From positions 37,621 to 101,620 of the forward strand of contig NZ_SDDV01000008.1 of assembly GCF_014773545.1 (NCBI RefSeq): a DNA stretch of 64,000 nucleotides, read 5' to 3'. The notes under the pieces are model-generated. The model searched no databases, was not told where the DNA came from, and saw only the letters and a program-made list of their open reading frames with translations. Below are positions 41,157 through 51,276 of this stretch, in pieces. Made by a program: the position numbers and the translations under genes. This DNA is from Hydrogenophaga sp. (GTDB taxonomy: Bacteria > Pseudomonadota > Gammaproteobacteria > Burkholderiales > Burkholderiaceae_C). Within the stretch, counting starts at the first letter, position 1, and the number at the start of each line of letters is the position of its first letter.

Positions 41157-41308
41157 CGCAGGGCAACACGGGTGGGCAGCGCCAATGGGCGCCAGGCTGA
41201 TAATCCGATTCTCTACCAAGGCCGGTCCAAGCCGCGCGGAACCGAGCGGCTACAGCTCGAAACAGAGCTTGCATCGGCCCCGGCAAAACCCTGCGAAAAT
41301 GTGCCCCT

Positions 41309-41953
41309 ATGTTTACAGGCATCATCACCGGCATGGGGCGCATCGTCGCCGTCCACGCGCTGGGTCGTTCTCTACAGCACGGCCAGCGCTTACAAATAGA
41401 AGCGCCGCCCGGCTACCTAGACGATGTCGGACTGGGCGACAGCATCGCGCTCAACGGCGCGTGCATGACGGTGGCGGCGCTGGACGTGCCCAGGCGGCAG
41501 TTCAGCGTAGACGTCTCGGCCGAATCGCTCGCGTGCACCAGCGGGCTGACGCAAGCAGGCGAGCGCATCAATCTGGAAAAAGCCCTGCGCGCCAGCGACC
41601 GGCTGGGCGGACACATCGTCTCGGGCCACGTAGACGGCGTCGGCAGCGTCAGCCACTTCGACCGCGTCGGCGAGAGCTGGGAACTGCGCGTGTGCGCTGC
41701 GCCCGAACTGGCCAAGTTCCTGGCCGTCAAGGGCTCGGTCAGCGTCAACGGCGTGAGCCTGACCGTCAACCAGCTGCAAGACAGCGCCAGCGGCTGTGAA
41801 TTCAGCATCAACTTGATTCCGCATACGGTCGAACACACCGCGCTGGGCCAGTTGCACGCAGGCAGCCGCGTCAACCTGGAGATCGACACGGTTGCACGCT
41901 ACGTGGAGCGCATGCTGGCCTGCGCCCGCCTGCCCACCAGGAACGCCGCATGA
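41309..41953 (+). CDS. ribE: Riboflavin synthase alpha chain
   Basis: [59 protein letters not shown]. Confidence 0.95.
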   Translation: MFTGIITGMGRIVAVHALGRSLQHGQRLQIEAPPGYLDDVGLGDSIALNGACMTVAALDVPRRQFSVDVSAESLACTSGLTQAGERINLEKALRASDRLGGHIVSGHVDGVGSVSHFDRVGESWELRVCAAPELAKFLAVKGSVSVNGVSLTVNQLQDSASGCEFSINLIPHTVEHTALGQLHAGSRVNLEIDTVARYVERMLACARLPTRNAA

Positions 41954-43095
41954 ACGCCACCCCGACCCCGATTTCACCCGTGGCCGACATCGTGGCCGAG
42001 CTGCGCGCTGGGCGCATGGTGATTCTGGTGGACGAAGAAGACCGCGAGAACGAGGGCGACCTGGTGCTGGCGGCCGACCACGTGACGCCGCAGGCCATCA
42101 ACTTCATGGCACGCTTTGGCCGCGGCCTGATCTGCCTGACGCTGACGCGCCAGCACTGTGAACACCTGCAACTGCCGCCCATGGTGACGCGCAACGGCGA
42201 CAAAAAAGGCACGGCATTCACGGTATCGATAGAGGCGGCGCAGGGTGTGAGCACCGGCATTTCGGCGGCCGACCGCGCGCGCACGGTGCAAGCTGCCGTC
42301 GCCCCGGGCGCACGGCCGCACGATCTGGTGCAGCCCGGCCACATTTTCCCGCTGCAGGCAGTAGACGGCGGCGTGCTGATGCGCGCGGGTCACACTGAAG
42401 CCGGCTGCGACCTCGCCGCCATGGCCGGCTGCTCGCCCGCCGCCGTGATCTGCGAGATCATGAACGACGACGGCAGCATGGCCAGGCTGCCCGACCTGCA
42501 ACGGTTCGCCGTCGAACACGGCCTGAAAATCGGCACCATTGCCGACCTGATCGAGCACCGCAGCCGGGTCGAGAGCCTGGTGCAAAAAATCGGCAGCCGC
42601 ACACTCAACACCGCTGCGGGCGAATTTCACGTCAGCGCTTTTCGCGACCGACCCAATGGCGCGCTGCACCTGGCGCTGGTCAAGGGCCAGTGGTCGCCCG
42701 AACACAGCGTGGCGGTGCGGGTGCACGAGCCGCTGTCGCTGCTCGACGCCCTAGAAGTCGGCCGTGCCATGCACTCCTGGAGCCTGGAGGCCAGTCTGCG
42801 CCACATCAGCGAGACCGGTTGCGGCGTCGCCGTGCTGCTCAACTGCGGTGAATCGGCCGAGCAACTGCTGGCGCAGTTCGATGGCACGGCGCGCTCGGCG
42901 CAGGCACCCGAGCGTGGCCGCATGGACTTGCGCACCTACGGCGTGGGCGCGCAGATTCTGCGCGAATGTGGCGTACACAAAATGCAGCTCATGGGCACGC
43001 CGCGGCGCATGCCCAGCATGGCCGGCTACGGGCTTGAAATCACCGGTTATCTCAACCCTAACGGGCATGACTTTGAAAGCCACCCCAAAAAATGA
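41950..43095 (+). CDS. ribBA: 3,4-dihydroxy-2-butanone-4-phosphate synthase / GTP cyclohydrolase II-like fusion
   Basis: [96 protein letters not shown]; last residues lie in the 127-bp repeat. Confidence 0.93.
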   Translation: MNATPTPISPVADIVAELRAGRMVILVDEEDRENEGDLVLAADHVTPQAINFMARFGRGLICLTLTRQHCEHLQLPPMVTRNGDKKGTAFTVSIEAAQGVSTGISAADRARTVQAAVAPGARPHDLVQPGHIFPLQAVDGGVLMRAGHTEAGCDLAAMAGCSPAAVICEIMNDDGSMARLPDLQRFAVEHGLKIGTIADLIEHRSRVESLVQKIGSRTLNTAAGEFHVSAFRDRPNGALHLALVKGQWSPEHSVAVRVHEPLSLLDALEVGRAMHSWSLEASLRHISETGCGVAVLLNCGESAEQLLAQFDGTARSAQAPERGRMDLRTYGVGAQILRECGVHKMQLMGTPRRMPSMAGYGLEITGYLNPNGHDFESHPKK

Positions 43096-43186
43096 AAGTC
43101 CTGCCCGTTCTCCCTCACCCCCAACCCCTCTCCCGCACGCGGGAGAGGGGAGCGAAGTGAGTCGCAGCCCGACTTTCACGTTAAGG
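43060..43186 (+). repeat. 127-bp double-hairpin repeat, copy 2 (overlaps ribBA 3' end)
   Basis: 124/127 nt identical to 37070-37196; one mismatch in the first inverted repeat (aaagtcctgcccgt). Confidence 0.9.
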
Positions 43187-43225
43187 CCACTGGCAGCTCA
43201 CTTTAAACAGGAAACGGAACTCTTC

Positions 43226-43696
43226 ATGTTCGGCACAGACAAAGGCAGCAGCCCCTTGCTCGACGGCAGCAAGCTCAGCATAGGCATCGTGCAGGCACGC
43301 TTCAACGAAGGCGTCACCGACGCGCTCTACCAAGCTTGCCACGCCGAGCTGCTGGCGCTGGGCGTACCAGCCCAACAGATCCGTCACGTCAAGGTGCCGG
43401 GTGCGCTGGAAGTGCCACTGGCCTTGCAGGCGATGGCCGAGCACGAGGACTGCGACGCCCTGATCGCGCTGGGCTGCATCATCCGCGGCGAAACCTACCA
43501 CTTCGAGCTGGTGGCCAACGAGTCGGCTGCGGGCATCACGCGGGTCGCACTCGATTACGAGACGCCGGTCGTCAACGCCGTTTTGACGACCGAAAACCTG
43601 CCACAGGCGCAGGCCCGCCAGCTCGAAAAGGGCCGCGACGCGGCGCGCGTGGCGATCGAGATGGCGCAGCTGCTGCAACAGATCGGTCATTCATGA
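43226..43696 (+). CDS. ribH: 6,7-dimethyl-8-ribityllumazine synthase
   Basis: [62 protein letters not shown]. Confidence 0.96.
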   Translation: MFGTDKGSSPLLDGSKLSIGIVQARFNEGVTDALYQACHAELLALGVPAQQIRHVKVPGALEVPLALQAMAEHEDCDALIALGCIIRGETYHFELVANESAAGITRVALDYETPVVNAVLTTENLPQAQARQLEKGRDAARVAIEMAQLLQQIGHS

Positions 43697-44214
43697 GCAC
43701 TGCATCGCACAGCGCCCAAAAGCCGCGCAAAGCCACCGACAAATCGGCGCGCACGCGCGCGCGTGAATTCGCGCTGCAAGCGCTCTACCAGCACCTGGTG
43801 GGCCGCCATGCGGCCGTCGATATCGACGCCTTCACGCGCGACCTGGCCGGTTTTCACAAGGCTGACGAAGCACACTTCAAGGCCTTGCTGCACGGTTGCG
43901 TCGAGCAGGCCGGCGCACTCGATGCACTCATCACACCGCTGCTGGACCGACCGCTGACAGAAATAGCGCCGATCGAGCGCGGCGTGCTGTGGATTGGCGC
44001 CTATGAATTTCAACACTGCCCTGACGTGCCCTGGCGCGTGGTGCTCAACGAATGCATAGAACTGGCCAAATCGTTCGGCGGCACCGACGGCCACAAATAC
44101 GTCAACGGCGTGCTGCACCAGCTCGCCGTGCGCCTGCGCGCGGCCGAGGTGGACGCCGCGCCGGCGCGCGCCGGCGCGCGTTCATCCACCAAGGTGGCGC
44201 AACCCGGGTCATGA
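43693..44214 (+). CDS. nusB: Transcription antitermination factor NusB
   Basis: [61 protein letters not shown]. Confidence 0.94.
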   Translation: MSTASHSAQKPRKATDKSARTRAREFALQALYQHLVGRHAAVDIDAFTRDLAGFHKADEAHFKALLHGCVEQAGALDALITPLLDRPLTEIAPIERGVLWIGAYEFQHCPDVPWRVVLNECIELAKSFGGTDGHKYVNGVLHQLAVRLRAAEVDAAPARAGARSSTKVAQPGS

Positions 44215-45440
44215 AAATCACCCAACGCGCCCGGCGCGTCGAACCGTTCTACGTGATGGAACTGGCCAAGGCGGCGCACGAGCTGGCGCAGCACGCACCC
44301 CCTGGCGCGCGGCCCATGATCCATCTCAACATCGGAGAGCCCGACTTCACCGCGCCGGCGCTGGTGCAAGCCGCCGCCGAGCGCGCCATTCGCGACGGTC
44401 GCAGCCAGTACACGCCGGCCACCGGCCTGCCCGCGCTGCGTGAGGCCATCAGCGGCTGGTACGCCGGGCGCTTCGGACTGGCGATCGAACCGGAGCGCAT
44501 CGTCGTCACCGCCGGTGCTTCGGCCGCGCTGCAACTGGCCTGCCTGACGCTGATCGAGGCCGGCGACGAGGTGCTGATGCCCGACCCCTGCTACCCCTGC
44601 AACCGGCAGTTCGTGCAGGCTGCCGAAGGCCGCGCGGTGCTGATTCCCTGCGGCCCCGAGCAACGCTTCCAGCTCAGCGCGGCGCAGGTGCAAGCAGCCT
44701 GGGGTCCGGCCACGCGCGGTGTGCTGCTGGCTTCGCCGTCCAACCCCACCGGCACCAGCATCGCGCCCGAGGTGCTGGCGCAGATCGCGCGCTGGGTGCG
44801 CGAGCGCGGCGGCTTCACGCTGGTGGACGAAATTTATCTGGGTCTGAGTTTCGATCGGCGCTACGGCCACAGCGCGCTCGGACTGCGCGACGCCGCCGGC
44901 GCGGCACTGGGCGATGAAATCATCAGCATCAACAGCTTTTCCAAATACTTCAGCATGACCGGCTGGCGCCTGGGCTGGCTGGTCTTGCCCCGCGCGCTGG
45001 TGCCAGCGGTCGAGCGGCTGGCACAAAACCTCTACATCTGCGCCAGCAGCATTGCGCAGCACGCTGCGCTGGCCTGCTTCGAGCCCGACAGCCTGGCCGA
45101 ATACGAACACCGCCGCGCCGCCTTCAAGGCGCGGCGCGACGTTTTCATTCCCGCACTCGAACGCCTGGGCCTGAGCGTGCCGGTGTGGCCCGACGGCGCG
45201 TTCTACGCCTGGGCCGACGTGCGCCACTGGTGTCGGCGCTGGGGCATAGCGCCAACGGCACAGGGCGACCAGGGAGGCAGTTGGGCGCTGGCGCACGAGC
45301 TGCTGCGACGCTGCCAGCTCGTCACCACGCCCGGGCGCGACTTTGGTGTGGCCGAACCGGGGCACTACCTGCGCTTTTCCACCGCCCGCTCGATGGATCA
45401 GTTGCAACAAGCCGTGGCCCGGCTGGAGCAAGCGCAGTGA
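44211..45440 (+). CDS. PLP-dependent aminotransferase, class I/II
   Basis: [54 protein letters not shown]. Confidence 0.9.
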   Translation: MKITQRARRVEPFYVMELAKAAHELAQHAPPGARPMIHLNIGEPDFTAPALVQAAAERAIRDGRSQYTPATGLPALREAISGWYAGRFGLAIEPERIVVTAGASAALQLACLTLIEAGDEVLMPDPCYPCNRQFVQAAEGRAVLIPCGPEQRFQLSAAQVQAAWGPATRGVLLASPSNPTGTSIAPEVLAQIARWVRERGGFTLVDEIYLGLSFDRRYGHSALGLRDAAGAALGDEIISINSFSKYFSMTGWRLGWLVLPRALVPAVERLAQNLYICASSIAQHAALACFEPDSLAEYEHRRAAFKARRDVFIPALERLGLSVPVWPDGAFYAWADVRHWCRRWGIAPTAQGDQGGSWALAHELLRRCQLVTTPGRDFGVAEPGHYLRFSTARSMDQLQQAVARLEQAQ

Positions 45441-45883
45441 ACACCGCCCCACCCCTGCCTTCAGCGTTCGCCTGGCCGGTGCGCATCTACTGGGAGGACA
45501 CCGATGCCGGCGGCATTGTGTTCTACGCCAACTACCTGAAATTTTTTGAACGTGCGCGCACCGAGTGGCTGCGCCACCTGGGTGTGGAGCAGCAACGCCT
45601 GCGCGAACAGGTCGGCGGCATGTTCGTCGTCACCGGCACCCAGTTGCGCTACCTGCGTCCAGCCCGGCTGGATGACGTGCTGCTGGTGAGTGCCCGGGTA
45701 CAGGAGGCGGGCCGCGCCTCGCTGATGATCGAACAAAGCGCGCGCTTACAAGCTGCCGCGCCCGGCGTCCAGGCGCCGCTGCTGTGCGAAGGCAGCATAC
45801 GCATAGGCTGGGTAGACGCCACCAGCCTGCGGCCGCAGCGCATTCCGGCCGCCATCTTAGACGCCCTCACCGCCCTGGGCTGA
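45437..45883 (+). CDS. ybgC: Tol-Pal-associated acyl-CoA thioesterase YbgC
   Basis: RIYWEDTDAGGIVFYANYLKFFERARTEWLRHLG hotdog thioesterase motif; precedes tolQ. GTG start overlapping the upstream stop. Confidence 0.9.
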   Translation: MNTAPPLPSAFAWPVRIYWEDTDAGGIVFYANYLKFFERARTEWLRHLGVEQQRLREQVGGMFVVTGTQLRYLRPARLDDVLLVSARVQEAGRASLMIEQSARLQAAAPGVQAPLLCEGSIRIGWVDATSLRPQRIPAAILDALTALG

Positions 45884-45936
45884 ACGGCCAGCGGCGCTTT
45901 TTTGCAACCATTTTTCATCCCGCTGCTCCGAAGGCC

Positions 45937-46626
45937 ATGGCACCAGAACTCTCCATCACTCATTTGATGCTCAACGCGACCTGGGTGGTTCAGGCCGTGG
46001 TGGCGCTGCTGCTGACGGTTTCCATCCTGAGTTGGGCGGCAATTTTTCGCAAAGTGTTCACCCTCAAGCGGGTGCGCGCCCACAACGACGCCTTCGAACG
46101 CGAATTCTGGTCGGGCGCCAACCTCAATGACCTGTACGCCGCCGCCGCCCAGAGCTCGCGCCACGGCGGACCGATGGAGCGCATTTTTGCCAGCGGCATG
46201 CGCGAATACCGCAAGCTGTGCGAACGCCAGATCAGCGACAGCACCGCCTTGCTCGACGGCGCCCGGCGCGCCATGCGCGCGAGCTTTCAGCGCGAACTCG
46301 ACGTGCTGGAAGTCAATCTGTCGTTTCTGGGCACGGTCGGTTCGGTCACGCCCTACGTCGGCCTGTTTGGCACCGTCTGGGGCATCATGCACGCTTTCAC
46401 CGGCCTGGCCTCGCTGGCGCAGGTCACGCTGGCCTCGGTCGCGCCCGGCATCGCAGAGGCGCTCGTGGCCACCGCTATCAGCCTGTTTGCCGCCATTCCG
46501 GCTGTAGTGGCCTACAACCGCTTCGCGCACGACATCGACCGCGTGGCCAACAGCATGGAGACCTTCATGGAAGAGTTTTCCAACATCCTGCACCGCAACC
46601 TGGGCACCAAGTCGGCTGCCCTTTAA
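45937..46626 (+). CDS. tolQ: Tol-Pal system protein TolQ
   Basis: MotA/TolQ/ExbB family: FLGTVGSVTPYVGLFGTVWGIMHAFTGLA, VAPGIAEALVATAISLFAAIPAVVAYNRF. Confidence 0.94.
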   Translation: MAPELSITHLMLNATWVVQAVVALLLTVSILSWAAIFRKVFTLKRVRAHNDAFEREFWSGANLNDLYAAAAQSSRHGGPMERIFASGMREYRKLCERQISDSTALLDGARRAMRASFQRELDVLEVNLSFLGTVGSVTPYVGLFGTVWGIMHAFTGLASLAQVTLASVAPGIAEALVATAISLFAAIPAVVAYNRFAHDIDRVANSMETFMEEFSNILHRNLGTKSAAL

Positions 46627-46662
46627 TTGGAATCTGACCCCGTTTTTTGACTAACGAATCCC

Positions 46663-47106
<444 letters not shown>

Positions 47107-47131
47107 GGCCCTCAACCCGGACTCCAGGGCC

Positions 47132-47935
47132 GTGCAAAGCAGCGCCGACCACCTCGAACTGGCACCACCCACTGGCGGCCGCTGGCTGGGCCCAGTGATG
47201 TTGGCGCTGCTGGCGCATGCCCTGCTGGTGACAGCGCTGACCTGGGGCGTCAACTGGCGGCATGAGCCCGCTCCCGTGGTGTTCGAGGCTGAGCTGTGGT
47301 CCAGTTTGCCGCAGACGGCAGCGCCACGTGCGGTCGAACCCGCACCTGTACCCGCACCTGTACCCGCACCAGCACCAGCAACGCCACCAGCGCCTGAGCC
47401 TGCAACGCAGCCGGCTGATCTTGCGATCCAGCACGCACGCGCCGAGCAACGGCGCCAACAAGCAGCGGCCGAGCGCCTCGCCCGTGAAGAACAGGCCAGC
47501 GCCGAGCGGCAACGCGAACAAGAACGGCAGCGCAGCTTGCAAGAGCAGCGCCAGACCGAGCTGGCAGCTCAGGTGCGGCGCGACGAGCAGATGCGCCGCA
47601 TCATGGGCCAGGCCGACGCCAGCGGTGCGGCGCAAGCCAGCGGCAGCGCGTTGCGCGCTGGCGGCCCATCGCTGGCCTACGCCGCCCGGGTAGCGGCCAG
47701 CATCAAGCCCAACGTAGTCTTCACCGACCCGGTGGCCGGCAACCCACGCGCCGAAGTCGAGGTGCGCACCCTGCCCGACGGCACCATCACCGCCCGTCGG
47801 CTACTCAAGAGCAGCGGCAACCCGGCCTGGGACGAGGCGGTGCTGCGCGCCATCGACCGCACCGCCACCCTGCCGCGCGACGTCGACGGGCGCGTACCGT
47901 CGGCTCTCATCATCGGCTTGCGTCCGCTGGACTGA
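47132..47935 (+). CDS. tolA: TolA-like cell envelope protein (TonB-C domain)
   Basis: N-terminal TM, PAPVPAPVPAPAPA linker, QQAAAERLAREEQASAERQREQERQRSLQEQ helix, C-terminal TolA/TonB-like domain; follows tolQR. GTG start. Confidence 0.87.
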   Translation: MQSSADHLELAPPTGGRWLGPVMLALLAHALLVTALTWGVNWRHEPAPVVFEAELWSSLPQTAAPRAVEPAPVPAPVPAPAPATPPAPEPATQPADLAIQHARAEQRRQQAAAERLAREEQASAERQREQERQRSLQEQRQTELAAQVRRDEQMRRIMGQADASGAAQASGSALRAGGPSLAYAARVAASIKPNVVFTDPVAGNPRAEVEVRTLPDGTITARRLLKSSGNPAWDEAVLRAIDRTATLPRDVDGRVPSALIIGLRPLD

Positions 47936-47958
47936 ACCTGAACACCGCCAACCCAGCT

Positions 47959-49323
47959 TCAGGTCACCGCCCCTCGCATGTGCAGCACCCGCTGCGGATA
48001 GGGTATTTCGATATTGTTCTCGCGCAATGCCTGCAAGATGGCGCAGTTGATCTGCGAGCGCAAATTGAGCTGACCGTTTTCCGGGTCAACCATCCAGTAG
48101 CCCACCGTGAACTCCAGCCCGTCGGGACCGAAGGCCGACAGCGCCACCGCCGGCGCCGGGTCTCTGAGCACGCGAGGCTGCGCCAGCGCAGCCTCGCTGA
48201 GCAGGCGCATCACCAGATCGACATCACTTTCATAGCCGACCGTCACCACCGTGGACTGCCAGAGCTGGGCGTCGGCCAGCGAGAGGTTTTCGACCCGGTT
48301 GATGAGCAGAATTTCATTCGGAACGATCGATTCACGCCCGGCGAGCGAACGAATCACGGTGTAACGGGCGTTGATTTGGGTGATGCGGCCGTCGAAATTG
48401 TCCACCCGCACATTGTCGCCAATGCGCATGCTGCGTTCGGCCAAAATGACGAAACCGCTGACGTAATTGGATGCCAACCTTTGCAAGCCAAAGCCAATGC
48501 CCACACCAATGGCGCCACCCAGCACCGACAGCGCAGTCAGATCAATGCCGACTGCCGACAGCGCGACCAGCAGACCCACCAAAACCAACAGGGCGCGGGT
48601 GGCGTTGCTGACCGCTTTGCGCAGCGACAAATCACCCCCGCTGGCCGAGCGCAACAGCCGCGACTCGATGGCTGACGAAACCCACAGCGCCAAAATCAGC
48701 ACCACGGCGGCGGTGATGATGCCTTCCAGCAAGGTGCGCAGCGAAAGCTCAGACGCGCCAATGGTCCACTTGATTTGATCCAGCTCGTGCAGCACCAGTG
48801 GCAACAGGCCACTGAGCCAGAGCACCACAGCAAACCAGGCCAACCACGAAATGCTGCGCTCCAGAGTGCGCACCCAGGGGGTTTGCACCAACGCGACTTG
48901 CAGCACCTTGACGCCAATGCGAATCACCACCAGCGCCAGCAGCACCACAATGACATGCGAGAAGATGGTAACCGGCATCAGCTCGAGCAGCACCGCGCGC
49001 GCGCTATAAGCCAGCGTCAACAGCAGCAAGGGAAACAGCACGCCGTCGATCAGGCGTCGGCCAAACAGCACCGAGCTGCGGTTTTCCTGCATGCCCAGTG
49101 TCTGGCGCAGCAAGGCGCTCAGGCCCCAGGCCAAGGCGACGCACACCAGCAGCACCCCAAGCTCGATCCAGAGCGCGGGCTGCAAGAAGGCAGCGAACCA
49201 TTGCTGCAAACCCGCTGGCGCTTGCGTTGCGCTGGCGCTGGCAGCAGGCGCAGCATCGATGGGGATGGCGCTGGGGATGGCGCTGGCACTTTCGCTGGTG
49301 ACGGTGGCGGTGGCGGTGGTCAT
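47959..49323 (-). CDS. Mechanosensitive ion channel (MscS) family protein
   Basis: LGGAIGVGIGFGLQRLASNYVSGFVILAERSMRIGDNVRVDNFDGRITQINARYTVIRSLAGRESIVPN. Confidence 0.92.
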   Translation of the reverse strand: MTTATATVTSESASAIPSAIPIDAAPAASASATQAPAGLQQWFAAFLQPALWIELGVLLVCVALAWGLSALLRQTLGMQENRSSVLFGRRLIDGVLFPLLLLTLAYSARAVLLELMPVTIFSHVIVVLLALVVIRIGVKVLQVALVQTPWVRTLERSISWLAWFAVVLWLSGLLPLVLHELDQIKWTIGASELSLRTLLEGIITAAVVLILALWVSSAIESRLLRSASGGDLSLRKAVSNATRALLVLVGLLVALSAVGIDLTALSVLGGAIGVGIGFGLQRLASNYVSGFVILAERSMRIGDNVRVDNFDGRITQINARYTVIRSLAGRESIVPNEILLINRVENLSLADAQLWQSTVVTVGYESDVDLVMRLLSEAALAQPRVLRDPAPAVALSAFGPDGLEFTVGYWMVDPENGQLNLRSQINCAILQALRENNIEIPYPQRVLHMRGAVT

Positions 49324-49360
49324 GATCCGTAGCGGTTGTTTCAGCACGCGGCGCCTGAAC

Positions 49361-50152
49361 TCAGGCGTCCCAATTCGGAGCGCGTTTGTCGATGAAGGCC
49401 TGCACACCTTCTTGCGCCACTTCATGCACCATGTTGCAGGCCATGGTCTGAACGGCGAGCTGGTAAGCCGCTTCGATACCGGTCTCGAGCTGGCGATAAA
49501 ACAAACCCTTGCCGACCGCAACGGCGTGGCGCGGCTTGGCCAGAATGCGCTCCAGCATGTGTTCGAGCTCGGCGTCGAGCGCCTCATCGGCCACGACGCG
49601 ATTGACCAGGCCACGCGCCAGCGCCTGCTCGGCCGTGATGAAGTCGCCGGTGAACAGCATCTCGAACGCCTGTTTGGGCAATACGTTGCGCGACAGGGCC
49701 ACGCTGGGCGTCGAACAAAACAAGCCCAGGTCGATGCCGTTGACACCAAAGCGGGCCGCTTGCGCGGCCAGCGCCAAATCACACTGCGCCACCAACTGAC
49801 AACCGGCGGCGGTGGCCAACCCCTGCACGCGTGCGATCACTGGCAGCTCCAACTGGCGTATGCCCAGCATCAACCGCGAGCAGCGCGCAAACAGGGCCTG
49901 GTAGTAGGCCAGGTCGGGGTTGGCGCGCATTTCCCTGAGATCATGACCGGCACAAAAAGCCCTGCCGTTGGCGGCGATCACCAGCGCGCGCGCGCGCTCG
50001 TCGCCGGCCACCGCATCGAGCGCGCGCTGCAGCGCATCCAGCATGGCGGACGACAGCGCGTTGAAGTTGCGCGGCGTATTCAGCGTGAGCGTGTGCACGC
50101 CGCGCACGTCGCTCTGATGCAGCAAGACAGCATCGGTTGGGTCGGTACTCAT
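49361..50152 (-). CDS. Enoyl-CoA hydratase/isomerase family protein
   Basis: FNALSSAMLDALQRAL, ANGRAFCAGHDLREMR, VQGLATAAGCQLVAQCDLALAA. Confidence 0.9.
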   Translation of the reverse strand: MSTDPTDAVLLHQSDVRGVHTLTLNTPRNFNALSSAMLDALQRALDAVAGDERARALVIAANGRAFCAGHDLREMRANPDLAYYQALFARCSRLMLGIRQLELPVIARVQGLATAAGCQLVAQCDLALAAQAARFGVNGIDLGLFCSTPSVALSRNVLPKQAFEMLFTGDFITAEQALARGLVNRVVADEALDAELEHMLERILAKPRHAVAVGKGLFYRQLETGIEAAYQLAVQTMACNMVHEVAQEGVQAFIDKRAPNWDA

Positions 50153-50236
50153 CGCAGGCGTCCCGCTTGACTGGTTGAACTTCGGTCGATTGTCCGATTT
50201 TTTTCTGCCTCGTTCGCGCGCCTGGACACAGGCACA

Positions 50237-51253
50237 ATGGCGCGCATGAATATCGTGATTCTTGACGACTATCAGGATGCGGTTCGCAAACTGCGCTGCG
50301 CCGAAAAAATCGAACCCTACCAGGCCAAGGTCTTCACCAACACCGTCAAAGGCGTGGGCCAGCTCGCGCTGCGGCTGCGTGAGGCCGACATTCTGGTGCT
50401 GATCCGCGAGCGCAGTCACATTTCACGCCCCTTGATCGACAAGCTGCCGCGTCTCAAACTGATCGCGCAGACCGGCCGCGTCGGCGCTCACATCGATCTG
50501 GCCGCCTGCACCGAGCGCGGCATCGCCGTTGCCGAAGGGGTGAGTTCGCCGGTTTCAACCGCCGAACTGACCTGGGCACTCACCATGGCGGCCATGCGGC
50601 GCCTGCCCCAGTATGTGGCCCATCTGAAACACGCTGCCTGGCAGCAGTCGGGTTTGAAGTCGGCGTCGATGCCGGTCAACTTTGGCATAGGCATGGCACT
50701 GCGGGGGAAAACCCTGGGCATCTGGAGCTATGGCCGTATCGGTCAACTGGTGGCCGGCTATGGCCGGGCCTTCGGCATGCGCGTGCTGATCTGGGGCAGC
50801 GACGCGGCGCGCGCGCGCGCCAACGCCGACGGCTACGAGCTTGCCGATAGCAAGGCGGCCTTTTTCGCCGACGTCGACGTGCTCTCACTGCATTTGCGGC
50901 TCGGTGAGCGCAGCGTCGGCTGCGTGGGGCTGGACGATCTTGCGCGCATGAAGCCCACCGCCTTGCTGGTCAACACCTCGCGCGCTGAAATCATCGCCCC
51001 CGATGCGCTGCTGACCAGTCTGAACCGGGGCTGCCCCGGCATGGCGGCAATCGACGTGTTCGAGTCCGAGCCGATTTTGCAGGGCCACGCCCTGCTGCGG
51101 CTGGAAAACTGCATCTGCACGCCACACATCGGCTACGTGGAGATGGACAATTACGAGCTCTGTTTTGCCTCGGCGTTCGACAACGTGGTTAACTTTATCC
51201 GGGGTACACCCAGCAACATCGTCAACCCGTCTGCGCTGCAAGTGCGGCGCTGA
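50237..51253 (+). CDS. D-2-hydroxyacid dehydrogenase family protein
   Basis: LRGKTLGIWSYGRIGQLVAGYGRAFGMRVLIWG, MKPTALLVNTSRAEII, TPHIGYVEMDNYE. Confidence 0.92.
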   Translation: MARMNIVILDDYQDAVRKLRCAEKIEPYQAKVFTNTVKGVGQLALRLREADILVLIRERSHISRPLIDKLPRLKLIAQTGRVGAHIDLAACTERGIAVAEGVSSPVSTAELTWALTMAAMRRLPQYVAHLKHAAWQQSGLKSASMPVNFGIGMALRGKTLGIWSYGRIGQLVAGYGRAFGMRVLIWGSDAARARANADGYELADSKAAFFADVDVLSLHLRLGERSVGCVGLDDLARMKPTALLVNTSRAEIIAPDALLTSLNRGCPGMAAIDVFESEPILQGHALLRLENCICTPHIGYVEMDNYELCFASAFDNVVNFIRGTPSNIVNPSALQVRR

Positions 51254-51276
51254 AGCAGCGGCGTGGGTTCAGCCGC

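Noticed and set aside
41219-41308. Possible FMN riboswitch upstream of ribE
   Set aside because: No RFN-element conserved segments (AGGGNNAG, GACYGGUGGU-type) visible in the short upstream region.
47340-47400. Repeats gcacctgtacccgcacctgtacccgcacc as a potential CRISPR or tandem regulatory array
   Set aside because: They encode the Pro/Ala-rich linker of TolA (PAPVPAPVPAPAPA).
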